64,000 nt of DNA, taken from Caproicibacterium sp. BJN0003. Its GTDB lineage: Bacteria; Bacillota; Clostridia; Oscillospirales; Acutalibacteraceae. Shown in pieces: positions 23,894 to 32,044 of this stretch (its first letter is position 1; every line of letters starts with the position of its first letter). Below the pieces are notes generated by a model. That model was not told where the DNA came from and ran no database searches. It saw nothing but the letters and a program-made list of their open reading frames with translations. Position numbers and translations under genes: made by a program. The stretch is taken from the NCBI RefSeq assembly GCF_026314295.1, contig NZ_CP111108.1:868001-932000 (forward strand). The letters run 5' to 3'.

Positions 23894-24595
23894 TTACTTT
23901 AAGATAATCGCTCTGGCTGCTTCGTCAATTCCATGGGAAGTATATCCGCCCTGACTGACTATAAAATGAATATGAGCAATCTTTTTAAGACGTTCGTCGG
24001 TTATGAGACTGACCAGATGAAAAGTCTCTTCGCTGTGCGCAGAAAAAACATGTCGAAAATAATCTTTTTTGCCGGGAATAAACTCTTTTTTATTTTTATC
24101 ATAACTGTAAACTTCGTCGATACTGGGAGAAACTTTTTTTCCATTTTGATCAAAACAATGAAATTCAAAGTCATTTAAATAATATTCGATATCCTGATCG
24201 GTTGGATTTTCGACCGTTAAATTCGTAATAAAATAATTATATTCATTGCTGAAACTGCCGTCTTCACTGCAATTGTAATTTTTAATCATGTCTGTAATTG
24301 AAAAACTGCCATCGTACTGTTTTGTCGTCATAAAATCATGAACGGTAAAAAGCAAGTCATATACGGTGACGGCTTCTCCCATCGGAACCGAAATCTTAGG
24401 TTCAAAGGCATCTACTGCTGCTTCCTCTTCACTTGCAGTTCCCGAAGTAACAGCCGACGAAGGAGCAGAAGACTTTGTCCATAGATTCGACGCCGGCAAA
24501 AGCAGCTTGTCCTTTAAAGCAACAAACAGGATCACGATTCCCATTAGAGCAAGCAGGACCGAGAAAAGTACTGTTCTGACAACTCTTTTTGGCAT
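23894..24595 (-). CDS. Membrane-anchored DUF5028/DUF4352-like protein, first gene of the ABC cluster
   Basis: The 233-residue product has an N-terminal membrane helix (about residues 8-27), a Ser/Ala/Thr-rich linker and an extracellular domain with VTVYDLLFTVHDFMTTK and NYFITNLTVENPTDQDIEYYL, the strand pattern of DUF4352-type immunoglobulin-like domains. It resembles the last gene of the operon in layout but not closely in sequence. AAAGGAGG precedes the ATG, and a strong hairpin with a T-run sits immediately before that site. Such domains may bind a peptide outside the membrane; no ligand is known for this one. Confidence 0.6.
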   Translation of the reverse strand: MPKRVVRTVLFSVLLALMGIVILFVALKDKLLLPASNLWTKSSAPSSAVTSGTASEEEAAVDAFEPKISVPMGEAVTVYDLLFTVHDFMTTKQYDGSFSITDMIKNYNCSEDGSFSNEYNYFITNLTVENPTDQDIEYYLNDFEFHCFDQNGKKVSPSIDEVYSYDKNKKEFIPGKKDYFRHVFSAHSEETFHLVSLITDERLKKIAHIHFIVSQGGYTSHGIDEAARAIILK

Positions 24596-24614
24596 GAAAT
24601 TCCTCCTTTTTAGT

Positions 24615-24662
24615 AAAAAATAAGAGTTGGAATTTAATTATGATGATTGTTCCAACTCTTAT
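24615..24662 (-). promoter_or_regulatory. Leader hairpin with T-run before the ABC cluster (possible attenuator)
   Basis: On the minus strand a 13-bp perfect stem (24650-24662 with 24620-24632) is followed by TTTTT and then, within ten bases, by the ribosome binding site of the first cluster gene. The upstream pepV gene already has its own terminator 200 bases earlier, so this one is positioned to attenuate the cluster itself. Confidence 0.5.
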
Positions 24663-24851
24663 CAATGTAAAAAATGAAATGCTTGACTAGACAAAGAAAT
24701 TCATTGCTAAAACAAAATGCTAATTTTTACCATTTCAATCATATCATTTCAAAAAAGGAAGTTCAACGCTCATATTAGACAAATAAATACTCTGAAATTT
24801 GTTGCATAGGTCATATGATGTTGAGGCATCTACATATTTTTTAAACGATCA

Positions 24852-24887
24852 AAATAAAAAAGGCACCGATTTTAGTCGATGTCTTTT
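24852..24887 (-). terminator. Intrinsic terminator of pepV
   Basis: AAGACATCGA pairs with TCGGTGCCTT (minus strand, one G-T pair and one mismatch) and is followed by six T residues, 40 bases beyond the pepV stop. The remaining 24663-24851 shows no gene. Confidence 0.75.
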
Positions 24888-24927
24888 CTTATGTTATGAA
24901 TATTTGGATTTCTCAACAAAAGGTCTC

Positions 24928-26307
24928 TTATGGTTTTGTTGCCATCAAATACATTGTTTCCATACAGATTTGAGCGTGCTTCATAAAATAGGTGAGGTCA
25001 ATATTTTCATTGGAATTATGTAGGCGACGATCTGGTTCTTCAGGGAAGAATGGACCAAAAGCAACACCGCGTCCCTGAAGCTCGCGGGCATAAGTGCCGC
25101 CTCCAGTTGCATATAGATCAGGATTTTCTCCCATTACATGAGAGTATCCTTCTTTAAGCAGTTCGATAAAAGGTGCATCTTCCGGAATGAAGAGCGGTTC
25201 AGAAATCCCATGAATTTTGCAGGCAATTCCATATCCGGCCGCTGTGGCGGTAATTGATTTTGCAATCGCTTTTCCATCAGAAGTTACCGGATAACGAATG
25301 TCAATGCCGGCAGAAGAAATATGATTATCCATGTGCAGAATTCCCAGGTTCAGCGTGAGAGGACCGCTTTGAACGTCACTCTGGCGGACCTTCAAAGAAT
25401 TGCCGTTTGTTTCGAGCCCAATTGTATTTTTAACAAAGGTGAGCAGAGCACCTAATTCTTGATCCGAAAAAACCTTTCCTAAGAGCAAAGCGAGATGTGC
25501 AGCGGCATTTTTGCCATCCTGTGGCTGCATAGCATGGCAAGAGAGCCCCTTGGCAGAAATGTGAAGTCCATTTTCATTTTCTGAGTATGAAAAAATGCTG
25601 CTATCCTTTTCCACCAAAGCTTTCAGAGCTTCTTTTTGCTCGGTGGAACAGTTGATTGTTGCTTCTGCATGACAGGGAACAGCATTGACCACTGTTCCTG
25701 CATCAAAAGAGGTAACAACAGTACTGTCGTTTTCTACAATCAGATCCAGACGTAAAATCCCTTTTTCACGGTTGCAAATTCCATATTCGCTGTCGGGAGT
25801 AAAAGCAAATACCGGCATTTCCTGTTTCTTAAAATACATTTTAAGATCATTACTGGCAATTTCTTCTCCGGAGCCAAAAATGACCCGCAGACGACGCTGT
25901 GTTTGAATACCGGCGTCCTTTAGAGCCTTTAGACAATATAGAGCTACAATGGCAGCGCCTTTGTCATCAGCGACTCCTCTTCCATATAAGTGATTGCCTT
26001 GCAGAGTGGTAGTGAACGGGTCGGTATCCCAGCCTTCACCAGCAGGAACAACATCAATATGGACAAGAACTGCCGCAGAGTCTTTTCCTGTGCCATATTC
26101 TGCATGACCGGCATAGTTGTCAACGTTGGCAGTTTGCAGCCCCATTTCTTTTGCACGGGTCAGAATCTTTTGCAGGGCGGCAGCAGGCAGTTTTCCAAAA
26201 GGCATGTCAGGTTCTGGCTTACCGACAACCGAAGGAATTGCAACAAGTTCCTTCAGATCTTGAAGAATTTCTTCCTGATAGTTAAGAATTTGTTTGCCGA
26301 ATTGCAT
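24928..26307 (-). CDS. pepV: M20 dipeptidase PepV (Sapep family)
   Basis: The 459-residue metallopeptidase cleaves dipeptides in the cytosol. Metal-ligand segments are visible: VLVHIDVVPAGEGWDTDPF (about residues 81-99, first His), GRGVADDKGA (bridging Asp, about residues 110-119), GSGEEIASND (catalytic Glu pair, about residues 147-156), and the C-terminal TGGGTYARELQGRGVAFGP with the last ligand region. The lid domain insertion of normal size lies between. It is a single-gene unit with a terminator downstream. Together with glutaminase and the AGCS loci it fits an amino-acid and peptide-using anaerobe. Confidence 0.93.
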   Translation of the reverse strand: MQFGKQILNYQEEILQDLKELVAIPSVVGKPEPDMPFGKLPAAALQKILTRAKEMGLQTANVDNYAGHAEYGTGKDSAAVLVHIDVVPAGEGWDTDPFTTTLQGNHLYGRGVADDKGAAIVALYCLKALKDAGIQTQRRLRVIFGSGEEIASNDLKMYFKKQEMPVFAFTPDSEYGICNREKGILRLDLIVENDSTVVTSFDAGTVVNAVPCHAEATINCSTEQKEALKALVEKDSSIFSYSENENGLHISAKGLSCHAMQPQDGKNAAAHLALLLGKVFSDQELGALLTFVKNTIGLETNGNSLKVRQSDVQSGPLTLNLGILHMDNHISSAGIDIRYPVTSDGKAIAKSITATAAGYGIACKIHGISEPLFIPEDAPFIELLKEGYSHVMGENPDLYATGGGTYARELQGRGVAFGPFFPEEPDRRLHNSNENIDLTYFMKHAQICMETMYLMATKP

Positions 26308-26419
26308 TTTCTGTTCTCCCTTTCAAGAAAAGATTTTTATACTACTAATCTTTTTTATTATATCATATTTTCTAGGACATGTATAATATCGGGGAGAGAT
26401 CAAAAATTATTTTTATTTT

Positions 26420-27139
26420 TTAAGCAAATGCGAGTTGTGAAGGATGAAATCTATGAGAGTTAAACATGTTTAATTGTTGATCAATTTCGTCTGCAATCAG
26501 TTGATGTCCCTTTTCATTTGGATGGATTCCATCCGCGCAGAGGAGATCTTGATAATTTCCCTTTTGTAAAAATGCGCTACTAATATCAATGAGAGAAAGA
26601 TGTTGCTCCAAAGCAATACGGCATATGGCGAGGTTATACATTTCATGCCAGCGATAGATAAATTCTACATCCCCAAGATAATCGAGGATTGCTTGTGCGT
26701 CTAAATTACGAGAAATCCATGAAAAATACCGTGGAGCGTAAATCGGCGGCAGTGTCATTAAGACTGGAGTGCCCCCTGATTCTTTGATTTCACTGACTAG
26801 CTGGCGATAGGTTTCTGAAAATTCGGTAATTGGTGTTTTAGGCAGATGAGTGCCTTTTGGATCAGCGGCGACCTGCTCCCATGAAAGATCGCAGTCGTTT
26901 CCGCCATATTCTAAAATGACAGCATCATAATGAGAAAGCTCGGCCAGATGTTTTTCAATTGAAACTTTTCCCTGTTTAATAGTGCAGCCAAAATGAGAAT
27001 AATTTTTAATTTGGATTCCATCTCTTGCTCCGATTAAATTGGAGAATCGATTTTTTAAAAGCAAATATTTTTCTTTTACAGCATCGAAAGCAATGCCTTT
27101 TGCAACAGAATCTCCAAAAATGCAAACACTGGGCGCCAT
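26420..27139 (-). CDS. SGNH/GDSL-family hydrolase
   Basis: The 239-residue protein has the four SGNH blocks: block I CIFGDSVAKG with the nucleophile Ser (residue 11), block II glycine region around the NYSHFG segment, block III EYGGNDCDLSW with Asn (about residues 77-87) and block V DGIHPNEKGH with Asp and His (about residues 212-221). It lacks a signal peptide, so it is probably a cytosolic esterase or deacetylase. It has a ribosome binding site of AAAGGAGG type and stands alone between pepV and ldh. Substrate unknown. Confidence 0.88.
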   Translation of the reverse strand: MAPSVCIFGDSVAKGIAFDAVKEKYLLLKNRFSNLIGARDGIQIKNYSHFGCTIKQGKVSIEKHLAELSHYDAVILEYGGNDCDLSWEQVAADPKGTHLPKTPITEFSETYRQLVSEIKESGGTPVLMTLPPIYAPRYFSWISRNLDAQAILDYLGDVEFIYRWHEMYNLAICRIALEQHLSLIDISSAFLQKGNYQDLLCADGIHPNEKGHQLIADEIDQQLNMFNSHRFHPSQLAFA

Positions 27140-27377
27140 AATAATTCCTCCTTTAAAAGAGAAGAAACAAGTCTTTAAAATAATGTAACATGGTTTTTAA
27201 TACTATATATTATAATAATCACTACTTGATAGAATGTCAAGTGCGGCCCAAAATATTCATAAAAAGTTTTTACGGACTGATAAAGTCCTGTTATGATCAT
27301 AAAAATAAAAAACGGTTTCATTTTTTCATAAATCAATCGAAAATTGCTATACTAGCTAAAAAAGGAGAGAATTTTGT

Positions 27378-28322
27378 ATGGCGGATTTTCATAAATGTGC
27401 GATCGTTGGCTGTGGATTTGTGGGTTCGAGCATTGCTTTTTCTTTGCTTGAGAGTGGAATTTTTCGTGAAATGATTTTAATTGATATCAATCAGGAAAAG
27501 GCACAGGGAGAGGCAATGGATCTGGGCGATAGTATTCCGTTTACAAAACCGATGGAGATTGCAGCAGGAAGCTGGCAGGATTTAAAAGGAGCTGGAATTA
27601 TTATAATTGCTGCAGGTGCTAACCAAAAACCCGGAGAGAGTCGAGTTGACCTTGTGCATAAAAATCTTCAAATTTTTCGGGAGATGATTCCAAAGATTAC
27701 GAAGTATAATCAAGATGGAATTCTGTTGATTGTGAGTAATCCAGTGGATATTTTAACCTATGCAGCTCTGCGATATTCCGGCTTTTCTAAAGAACATGTT
27801 TTTGGAAGCGGGACGGTGCTCGATACGGCACGGTTAAAATATTTGCTTGGAAAGAAGCTGTCTTTAGACCCAAGGGTGGTGCATGCCTTTATTATCGGGG
27901 AGCATGGAGACAGTGAATTGCCTGTTTGGAGCAGCGCAAATATTTCGGGGATTGATTTAAAAGATTACTGTGCGGCGACAGGGGACGCCCTAAAGGATTC
28001 AGATCTCAAAGATTTATATCGAGAAGTGCGGGATAGTGCCTATCAAATTATTCAGAAAAAAGGTGCCACCTATTATGGAATTGCGAGCAGCTGTCGCAGA
28101 ATTTGCGAAAGCGTTGTGCGTGATGAGCACAGTATTCTGCCGGTAAGCATTTTTATCGACGGACATTATGGATTATCCGATATTTGCATGGGAGTTCCGG
28201 CAATTCTGAGCAGTAAAGGGGTAGAGCGAGTACTTGATATTCCATTAAATAAGGAGGAACAAAAGCTCCTGCTTCAATCTGCATCGGCAGTGCAGAAAAT
28301 TCTTCATGAAGATTGCTATTGA
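27378..28322 (+). CDS. ldh: L-lactate dehydrogenase
   Basis: The 314-residue enzyme reduces pyruvate to L-lactate with NADH. The N-terminal NAD-binding loop GCGFVGSSIA (residues 11-20), the acidic ribose binder D36 (LIDIN), SNPVDILT (residues 120-127) and the active-site GEHGDSE with H176 are all present. The specificity residue is Q83 in GANQKPGESR, which marks lactate rather than malate dehydrogenase. AAAGGAGA precedes the ATG. The allosteric fructose-bisphosphate site cannot be judged with confidence. It is a single-gene unit ended by a strong terminator. Confidence 0.93.
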   Translation: MADFHKCAIVGCGFVGSSIAFSLLESGIFREMILIDINQEKAQGEAMDLGDSIPFTKPMEIAAGSWQDLKGAGIIIIAAGANQKPGESRVDLVHKNLQIFREMIPKITKYNQDGILLIVSNPVDILTYAALRYSGFSKEHVFGSGTVLDTARLKYLLGKKLSLDPRVVHAFIIGEHGDSELPVWSSANISGIDLKDYCAATGDALKDSDLKDLYREVRDSAYQIIQKKGATYYGIASSCRRICESVVRDEHSILPVSIFIDGHYGLSDICMGVPAILSSKGVERVLDIPLNKEEQKLLLQSASAVQKILHEDCY

Positions 28323-28380
28323 TAAATGATGAGGGGTTAAATCATTTTATTGAAAGGCGCAAAAGTTACTTTTAAATAGC

Positions 28381-28418
28381 AAAAAGCCGTTTGGAATTTT
28401 TCCAAACGGCTTTTTTAT
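28381..28418. terminator. Bidirectional terminator between ldh and the Rnf operon
   Basis: AAAAAGCCGTTTGGAA pairs perfectly with TTCCAAACGGCTTTTT around a three-base loop, between the convergent ldh and rnfB genes. Confidence 0.9.
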
Positions 28419-28433
28419 AAAATTAAGAAAAGA

Positions 28434-29228
28434 TCAAACGTCCATCATCTTTAAGCAATGTCGAGGACAAACTTCAATACAGGCACCACAGCCGATACAT
28501 TTGGAAGGATCGACAATCGCATGGAATTTATCGACTTTAATTGCTCCCTGAGGGCATGTTTTGACGCATTTCATGCAGCCAATACAGCCAACTTTGCAGA
28601 CTTTCATGACCATTGGACCTTTGTCACAGTTCTGGCAAAGGTTAACTGCCTGCTTCTTTTTAGGAACCATATCGATCAGGTGCTTGGGGCATGCTTTTAC
28701 ACACATCGTGCAGCCTTTGCAGCGGGTGGGATCAACACGGGCGACGCCATTACAAACCTCAATGGCATCGTATTGGCAGGCATTTACGCAGTCACCAATT
28801 CCCATACATCCATATTCGCAGTCAGCAACGCCTCCCGCGACAATATTAGCAGCTGCACAGGATTCAATTCCTTCATAAACAACTTTGTTCTGTGTGTTGT
28901 CGTTACTTCCGAGGCAATGCACGACAGCTACTTTTTCTTCTACAGCACCGGCACTGCCGCCAAGAATTTTAGCCGTAGCTGCTGCAACAGCAGCACCGCC
29001 AGGAGCACAAAGTCCAGGCTGTGCTTCTCCTTTTGCTAAAGCGGCAGCATAACCGTCGCAGCCGGAAAATCCGCAGGCACCGCAGTTTGCACCGGGCAGA
29101 ACGTCGCGAAGTTCAATCTCTTTTTCGTCTTTGGGAACGGCCATAATGATAGAAGCGATTGCCAAAACGACACCGCACAAAATACCGATTCCGGCGACTA
29201 AAACAATTGGGAATGTAATATCATTCAT
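28434..29228 (-). CDS. rnfB: Rnf complex subunit RnfB (iron-sulfur, electron entry)
   Basis: The 264-residue subunit has an N-terminal membrane helix, a 4Fe-4S domain of the Fes type (LPGANCGACGFSGCDGYAAAL, about residues 44-64) and four CxxCxxCxxxC ferredoxin clusters from about residue 137 to the C-terminus (CEYGCMGIGDC, CKGCTMCVKAC, CIGCMKCVKTC, CIGCGACIEVC). It accepts electrons from ferredoxin on the cytosolic side. It is the last gene of rnfCDGEAB, the usual order in Clostridia, and its length is normal. The complex couples ferredoxin:NAD+ electron flow to Na+ or H+ export. Confidence 0.97.
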   Translation of the reverse strand: MNDITFPIVLVAGIGILCGVVLAIASIIMAVPKDEKEIELRDVLPGANCGACGFSGCDGYAAALAKGEAQPGLCAPGGAAVAAATAKILGGSAGAVEEKVAVVHCLGSNDNTQNKVVYEGIESCAAANIVAGGVADCEYGCMGIGDCVNACQYDAIEVCNGVARVDPTRCKGCTMCVKACPKHLIDMVPKKKQAVNLCQNCDKGPMVMKVCKVGCIGCMKCVKTCPQGAIKVDKFHAIVDPSKCIGCGACIEVCPRHCLKMMDV

Positions 29229-29243
29229 CGTTTTTAGCCCTCC

Positions 29244-29840
29244 TTAACGCAGCATGCCATCAACTAAACCTTGGAATCCAAGGAAGGAGACAGCTGTTAA
29301 AGAAGCTGCGACCAAAGTGATCGGAAGCCCCTTGAGAAATTTTGGAATATCATTGTGCTCTAGGCGCTCGCGAATACCGGCAAAGATTACCATTGCAACA
29401 AGGAATCCGACACCAGAACCAAGTGCATTGACCAGCGCTTCAATATAATTTTCACCCTTATCAATTACCAGCATAGTGATGCCGAGTACTGCACAGTTAG
29501 TAGTGATCAAAGGCAAATAGATTCCTAAAGCTCGATAAAGAGTAGGAATGTACTTTTTCAGAACAGTTTCAATAAACTGAACCAATGCAGCGATAATCAA
29601 AATGAAAAGCACGGTCTGTAAGTAAGATAGACCATTCGGAACTAGCACATAAGTGTAAATCGGATAGGTAACTGCAGTAGAGATGACCATAACAAAGATA
29701 ACGGCTACACTCATACCAGTAGCAGTATCCAACTTTTTGGAAACACCTAAGAACGGGCAGATACCAAGAAACTTATTCAGAATATAGTTTTCAGTAAGGA
29801 TAGCTGCCAGAAAGATGGCGAGTAATGATTTAAAATCCAT
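29244..29840 (-). CDS. rnfA: Rnf complex subunit RnfA
   Basis: The 198-residue integral membrane protein has six helices and the family segments ENYILNKFLGICPFLGVS (residues 17-34) and LPLITTNCAVLGI (about residues 109-121), each with a Cys that in structures of the complex helps hold a membrane-embedded 2Fe-2S cluster shared with RnfE. It is inverted-topology paralogous to RnfE. Start and stop abut the neighbours (rnfE ends where it begins). Confidence 0.96.
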   Translation of the reverse strand: MDFKSLLAIFLAAILTENYILNKFLGICPFLGVSKKLDTATGMSVAVIFVMVISTAVTYPIYTYVLVPNGLSYLQTVLFILIIAALVQFIETVLKKYIPTLYRALGIYLPLITTNCAVLGITMLVIDKGENYIEALVNALGSGVGFLVAMVIFAGIRERLEHNDIPKFLKGLPITLVAASLTAVSFLGFQGLVDGMLR

Positions 29841-30532
29841 TATTTGTCAGCTCCCTTCTCTTTTTCAACTGAAATTGAGCAGCAGCCTGCCATTGGGCAA
29901 TGAGCACAGCCAAGTTCAGAAACAGGTTCGCCTTTGCCCGCTGCAATTTTGTTGGTAATTGCCATCAAAATACCGAAGACGAAGAAGCCGCCGGGAGGCA
30001 GGAGGAACAAAATAATTCCAGGATAAGAAGCAGGCATAATCTGGAATCCGAGAATTGTGCCGGAACCAATCAGTTCACGGATGCAGCCCATAACGAACAG
30101 GGTCAGTGTAAAACCGAGTCCCATTCCAAGACCATCGAAGATGGAAGGCAATACTTTATGCTTATTTGCAAAGCCTTCTGCACGGCCAAGAATAATACAG
30201 TTTACAACGATAAGAGGCAGATAAATGCCCATCGCAGCTTTCAGAGCCGGAGAATAGGCTTCAATCAGCATTTGTACAAGAGAAACAAAACCTGCAATCA
30301 AAACAATGTAGCAGGGGATACGAACCGTATCCGGAATAATATTTCGAAGCAAAGAAATTACAAGGTTGGAACAAATAAGAACAAAGGTTGTGGCAAGTCC
30401 CATACCGATTGCATTGCTTGCGCTGGTCGAAAGAGCCAATGTTGCGCAGCACCCAAGGACAAGACGCAAAACTGGATTTTCACGAATGAGGCCCTTTGTA
30501 AATTCTTGCCAAAGACTTTTCTTTTCTTCCAT
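29840..30532 (-). CDS. rnfE: Rnf complex subunit RnfE
   Basis: The 230-residue membrane subunit has about six helices with the characteristic ENPVLRLVLGCCATLALSTS (residues 19-38) and LPLIVVNCIILGRAEGFA (about residues 104-121), giving the cysteines for the intramembrane cluster with RnfA. The C-terminal tail carries CAHCPMAGCCSI, a cysteine-rich extension common in clostridial RnfE. It lies one base after rnfG. Confidence 0.96.
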   Translation of the reverse strand: MEEKKSLWQEFTKGLIRENPVLRLVLGCCATLALSTSASNAIGMGLATTFVLICSNLVISLLRNIIPDTVRIPCYIVLIAGFVSLVQMLIEAYSPALKAAMGIYLPLIVVNCIILGRAEGFANKHKVLPSIFDGLGMGLGFTLTLFVMGCIRELIGSGTILGFQIMPASYPGIILFLLPPGGFFVFGILMAITNKIAAGKGEPVSELGCAHCPMAGCCSISVEKEKGADK

Positions 30533-30533
30533 C

Positions 30534-31109
30534 TCAAGCGCCCCCCTTCACAGTGTTAAATTCCTTAATTGCATCATTTACGGCGGAGGTGACTGCTTTA
30601 CTGGTAATTGTAGCACCGGTTAAAGCATTGATTTTATCGTCGCCTGTTTCGCCGGATTTTGTTACCGTAAATTCACCAGATGAAGGAATTGCTTTTTTGT
30701 ATTGGTCACGGAATTCTGATTTTTGAGCATTTAGGCCCAGACCGGGAGTATCATTGGTAGAAAGCAGTTCAACACCAGTAACTTTTCCAGTCTTATCGAT
30801 TCCGGTCATTACCTTAATGGCACCGCCATAAGATTTGCTGGAAGTCGTGAAGACATAGCCAATGACTTCATTGCCTTGTTTTGCTACAACGTAGTTGTTT
30901 TCGCTTCCATCGCCAAAAGATTGTTTTTCACCAAATGAATCGGCTTCAGAAAGAACACGCTTTTGAGTGTCGGCTTCCGTTTGCTTGTTAATCAGTGCAA
31001 CCTGATCTTTTGTTGCTTTATTCGTAAAGGCAAGTCCGCCGGTAACAACTAAACAAATTATGAAAAGAACCAGAGTCGGCTTTAAAATATCCTTTGGATT
31101 CAGTTTCAT
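30534..31109 (-). CDS. rnfG: Rnf complex subunit RnfG (covalent FMN)
   Basis: The 191-residue subunit has one N-terminal membrane helix and an extracytosolic FMN-binding domain. NALTGATITS (about residues 166-175) is the flavinylation site, with FMN to be attached to the second Thr of TGAT by ApbE, whose gene lies a few kilobases upstream in the same direction. It overlaps rnfD by four bases. It passes electrons within the outer face of the complex. Confidence 0.96.
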   Translation of the reverse strand: MKLNPKDILKPTLVLFIICLVVTGGLAFTNKATKDQVALINKQTEADTQKRVLSEADSFGEKQSFGDGSENNYVVAKQGNEVIGYVFTTSSKSYGGAIKVMTGIDKTGKVTGVELLSTNDTPGLGLNAQKSEFRDQYKKAIPSSGEFTVTKSGETGDDKINALTGATITSKAVTSAVNDAIKEFNTVKGGA

Positions 31110-32044
31110 TTCTTTGCACGCTCCTTTCCAAATGTTCTCGGGCGTGTTCCGCGTTCAATCAGCGGGACGAGAAGATTCATGATAATAATGGAATAGGAGA
31201 CACCTTCCGGCAAAGCACCAAATTTACGAATTAGGATCGTAAGAACACCGCAGCCAATGGCATAAATTACTTGGCCTTTTATGGTAATTGGGCTGGTGGT
31301 GTAGTCGGTTGCCATGAAGATAGCACCGAGCAGTAAGCCGCCTGCCAGAATATCGAACACAACATCTCTGCCAAGAAGTGCAGACATTAAAGCAGCAGTG
31401 CCGATATAGCAGAGCGGAATAACCGGAGAGATGACTTTGCGAATCAGCAGATAAGCAAAACCGATCAGAAGCGCGAGTCCACAGGTTTCACCGAGACAGC
31501 CTCCGCGGTTGCCAAGGAACATCTGCAAATAGTTCGGAAGTGGATCGGAAAGGCCCATCTTAACAACGCCCAGAGGAGTTGCAGTGGTAGCACCGTCGAT
31601 CGCGTAGTTTGTCATCGTCCAGCTGCTCATGGGACCGGGGAAGGAGTTCATCAAAATGATACGTCCGATCAGGGCAGGGTTGACGAAGTTCTGACCAATG
31701 CCGCCAAACATTTGCTTAACGACAACAATTGCAGCGACATCGCCCAGCATCATCATAAAGGGATTTAAGCTGCTGGGAACATTCATTGCAACCAAAAGGC
31801 CGGTAACGACAGCTGAAAGATCACCGATCGTATTGTCGCGTTTCATAACCTTGCGGCATATGTATTCAGCAACCACACAGGTGATAACAGACACTACAAG
31901 GAGCATGGCTGCCTGCCATCCAAAATAAATGATGGAAGCAATACATGCAGGAATCAAAGCAATAATAACGTCCAGCATAATTTTGCGGGTAGTAATGCCG
32001 GCTTTAATATGCGGGGACGAAGATACAATTAGTTTTTCTGCCAT
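31106..32044 (-). CDS. rnfD: Rnf complex subunit RnfD (covalent FMN)
   Basis: The 312-residue membrane subunit has about nine helices of the NqrB/RnfD family. The covalent FMN site is in the DGATTATPL segment (about residues 149-157), another ApbE target. Other family marks are IGQNFVNPALIGRIIL (about residues 116-131) and FMATDYTTSPIT (about residues 243-254). It overlaps rnfC by one base and rnfG by four, so the operon is tightly coupled. Confidence 0.97.
   Translation of the reverse strand: MAEKLIVSSSPHIKAGITTRKIMLDVIIALIPACIASIIYFGWQAAMLLVVSVITCVVAEYICRKVMKRDNTIGDLSAVVTGLLVAMNVPSSLNPFMMMLGDVAAIVVVKQMFGGIGQNFVNPALIGRIILMNSFPGPMSSWTMTNYAIDGATTATPLGVVKMGLSDPLPNYLQMFLGNRGGCLGETCGLALLIGFAYLLIRKVISPVIPLCYIGTAALMSALLGRDVVFDILAGGLLLGAIFMATDYTTSPITIKGQVIYAIGCGVLTILIRKFGALPEGVSYSIIIMNLLVPLIERGTRPRTFGKERAKK

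Noticed and set aside
29900-30559. A 219-residue plus-strand frame across rnfE
   Set aside because: Entirely antisense to rnfE, low-complexity composition and no binding site.
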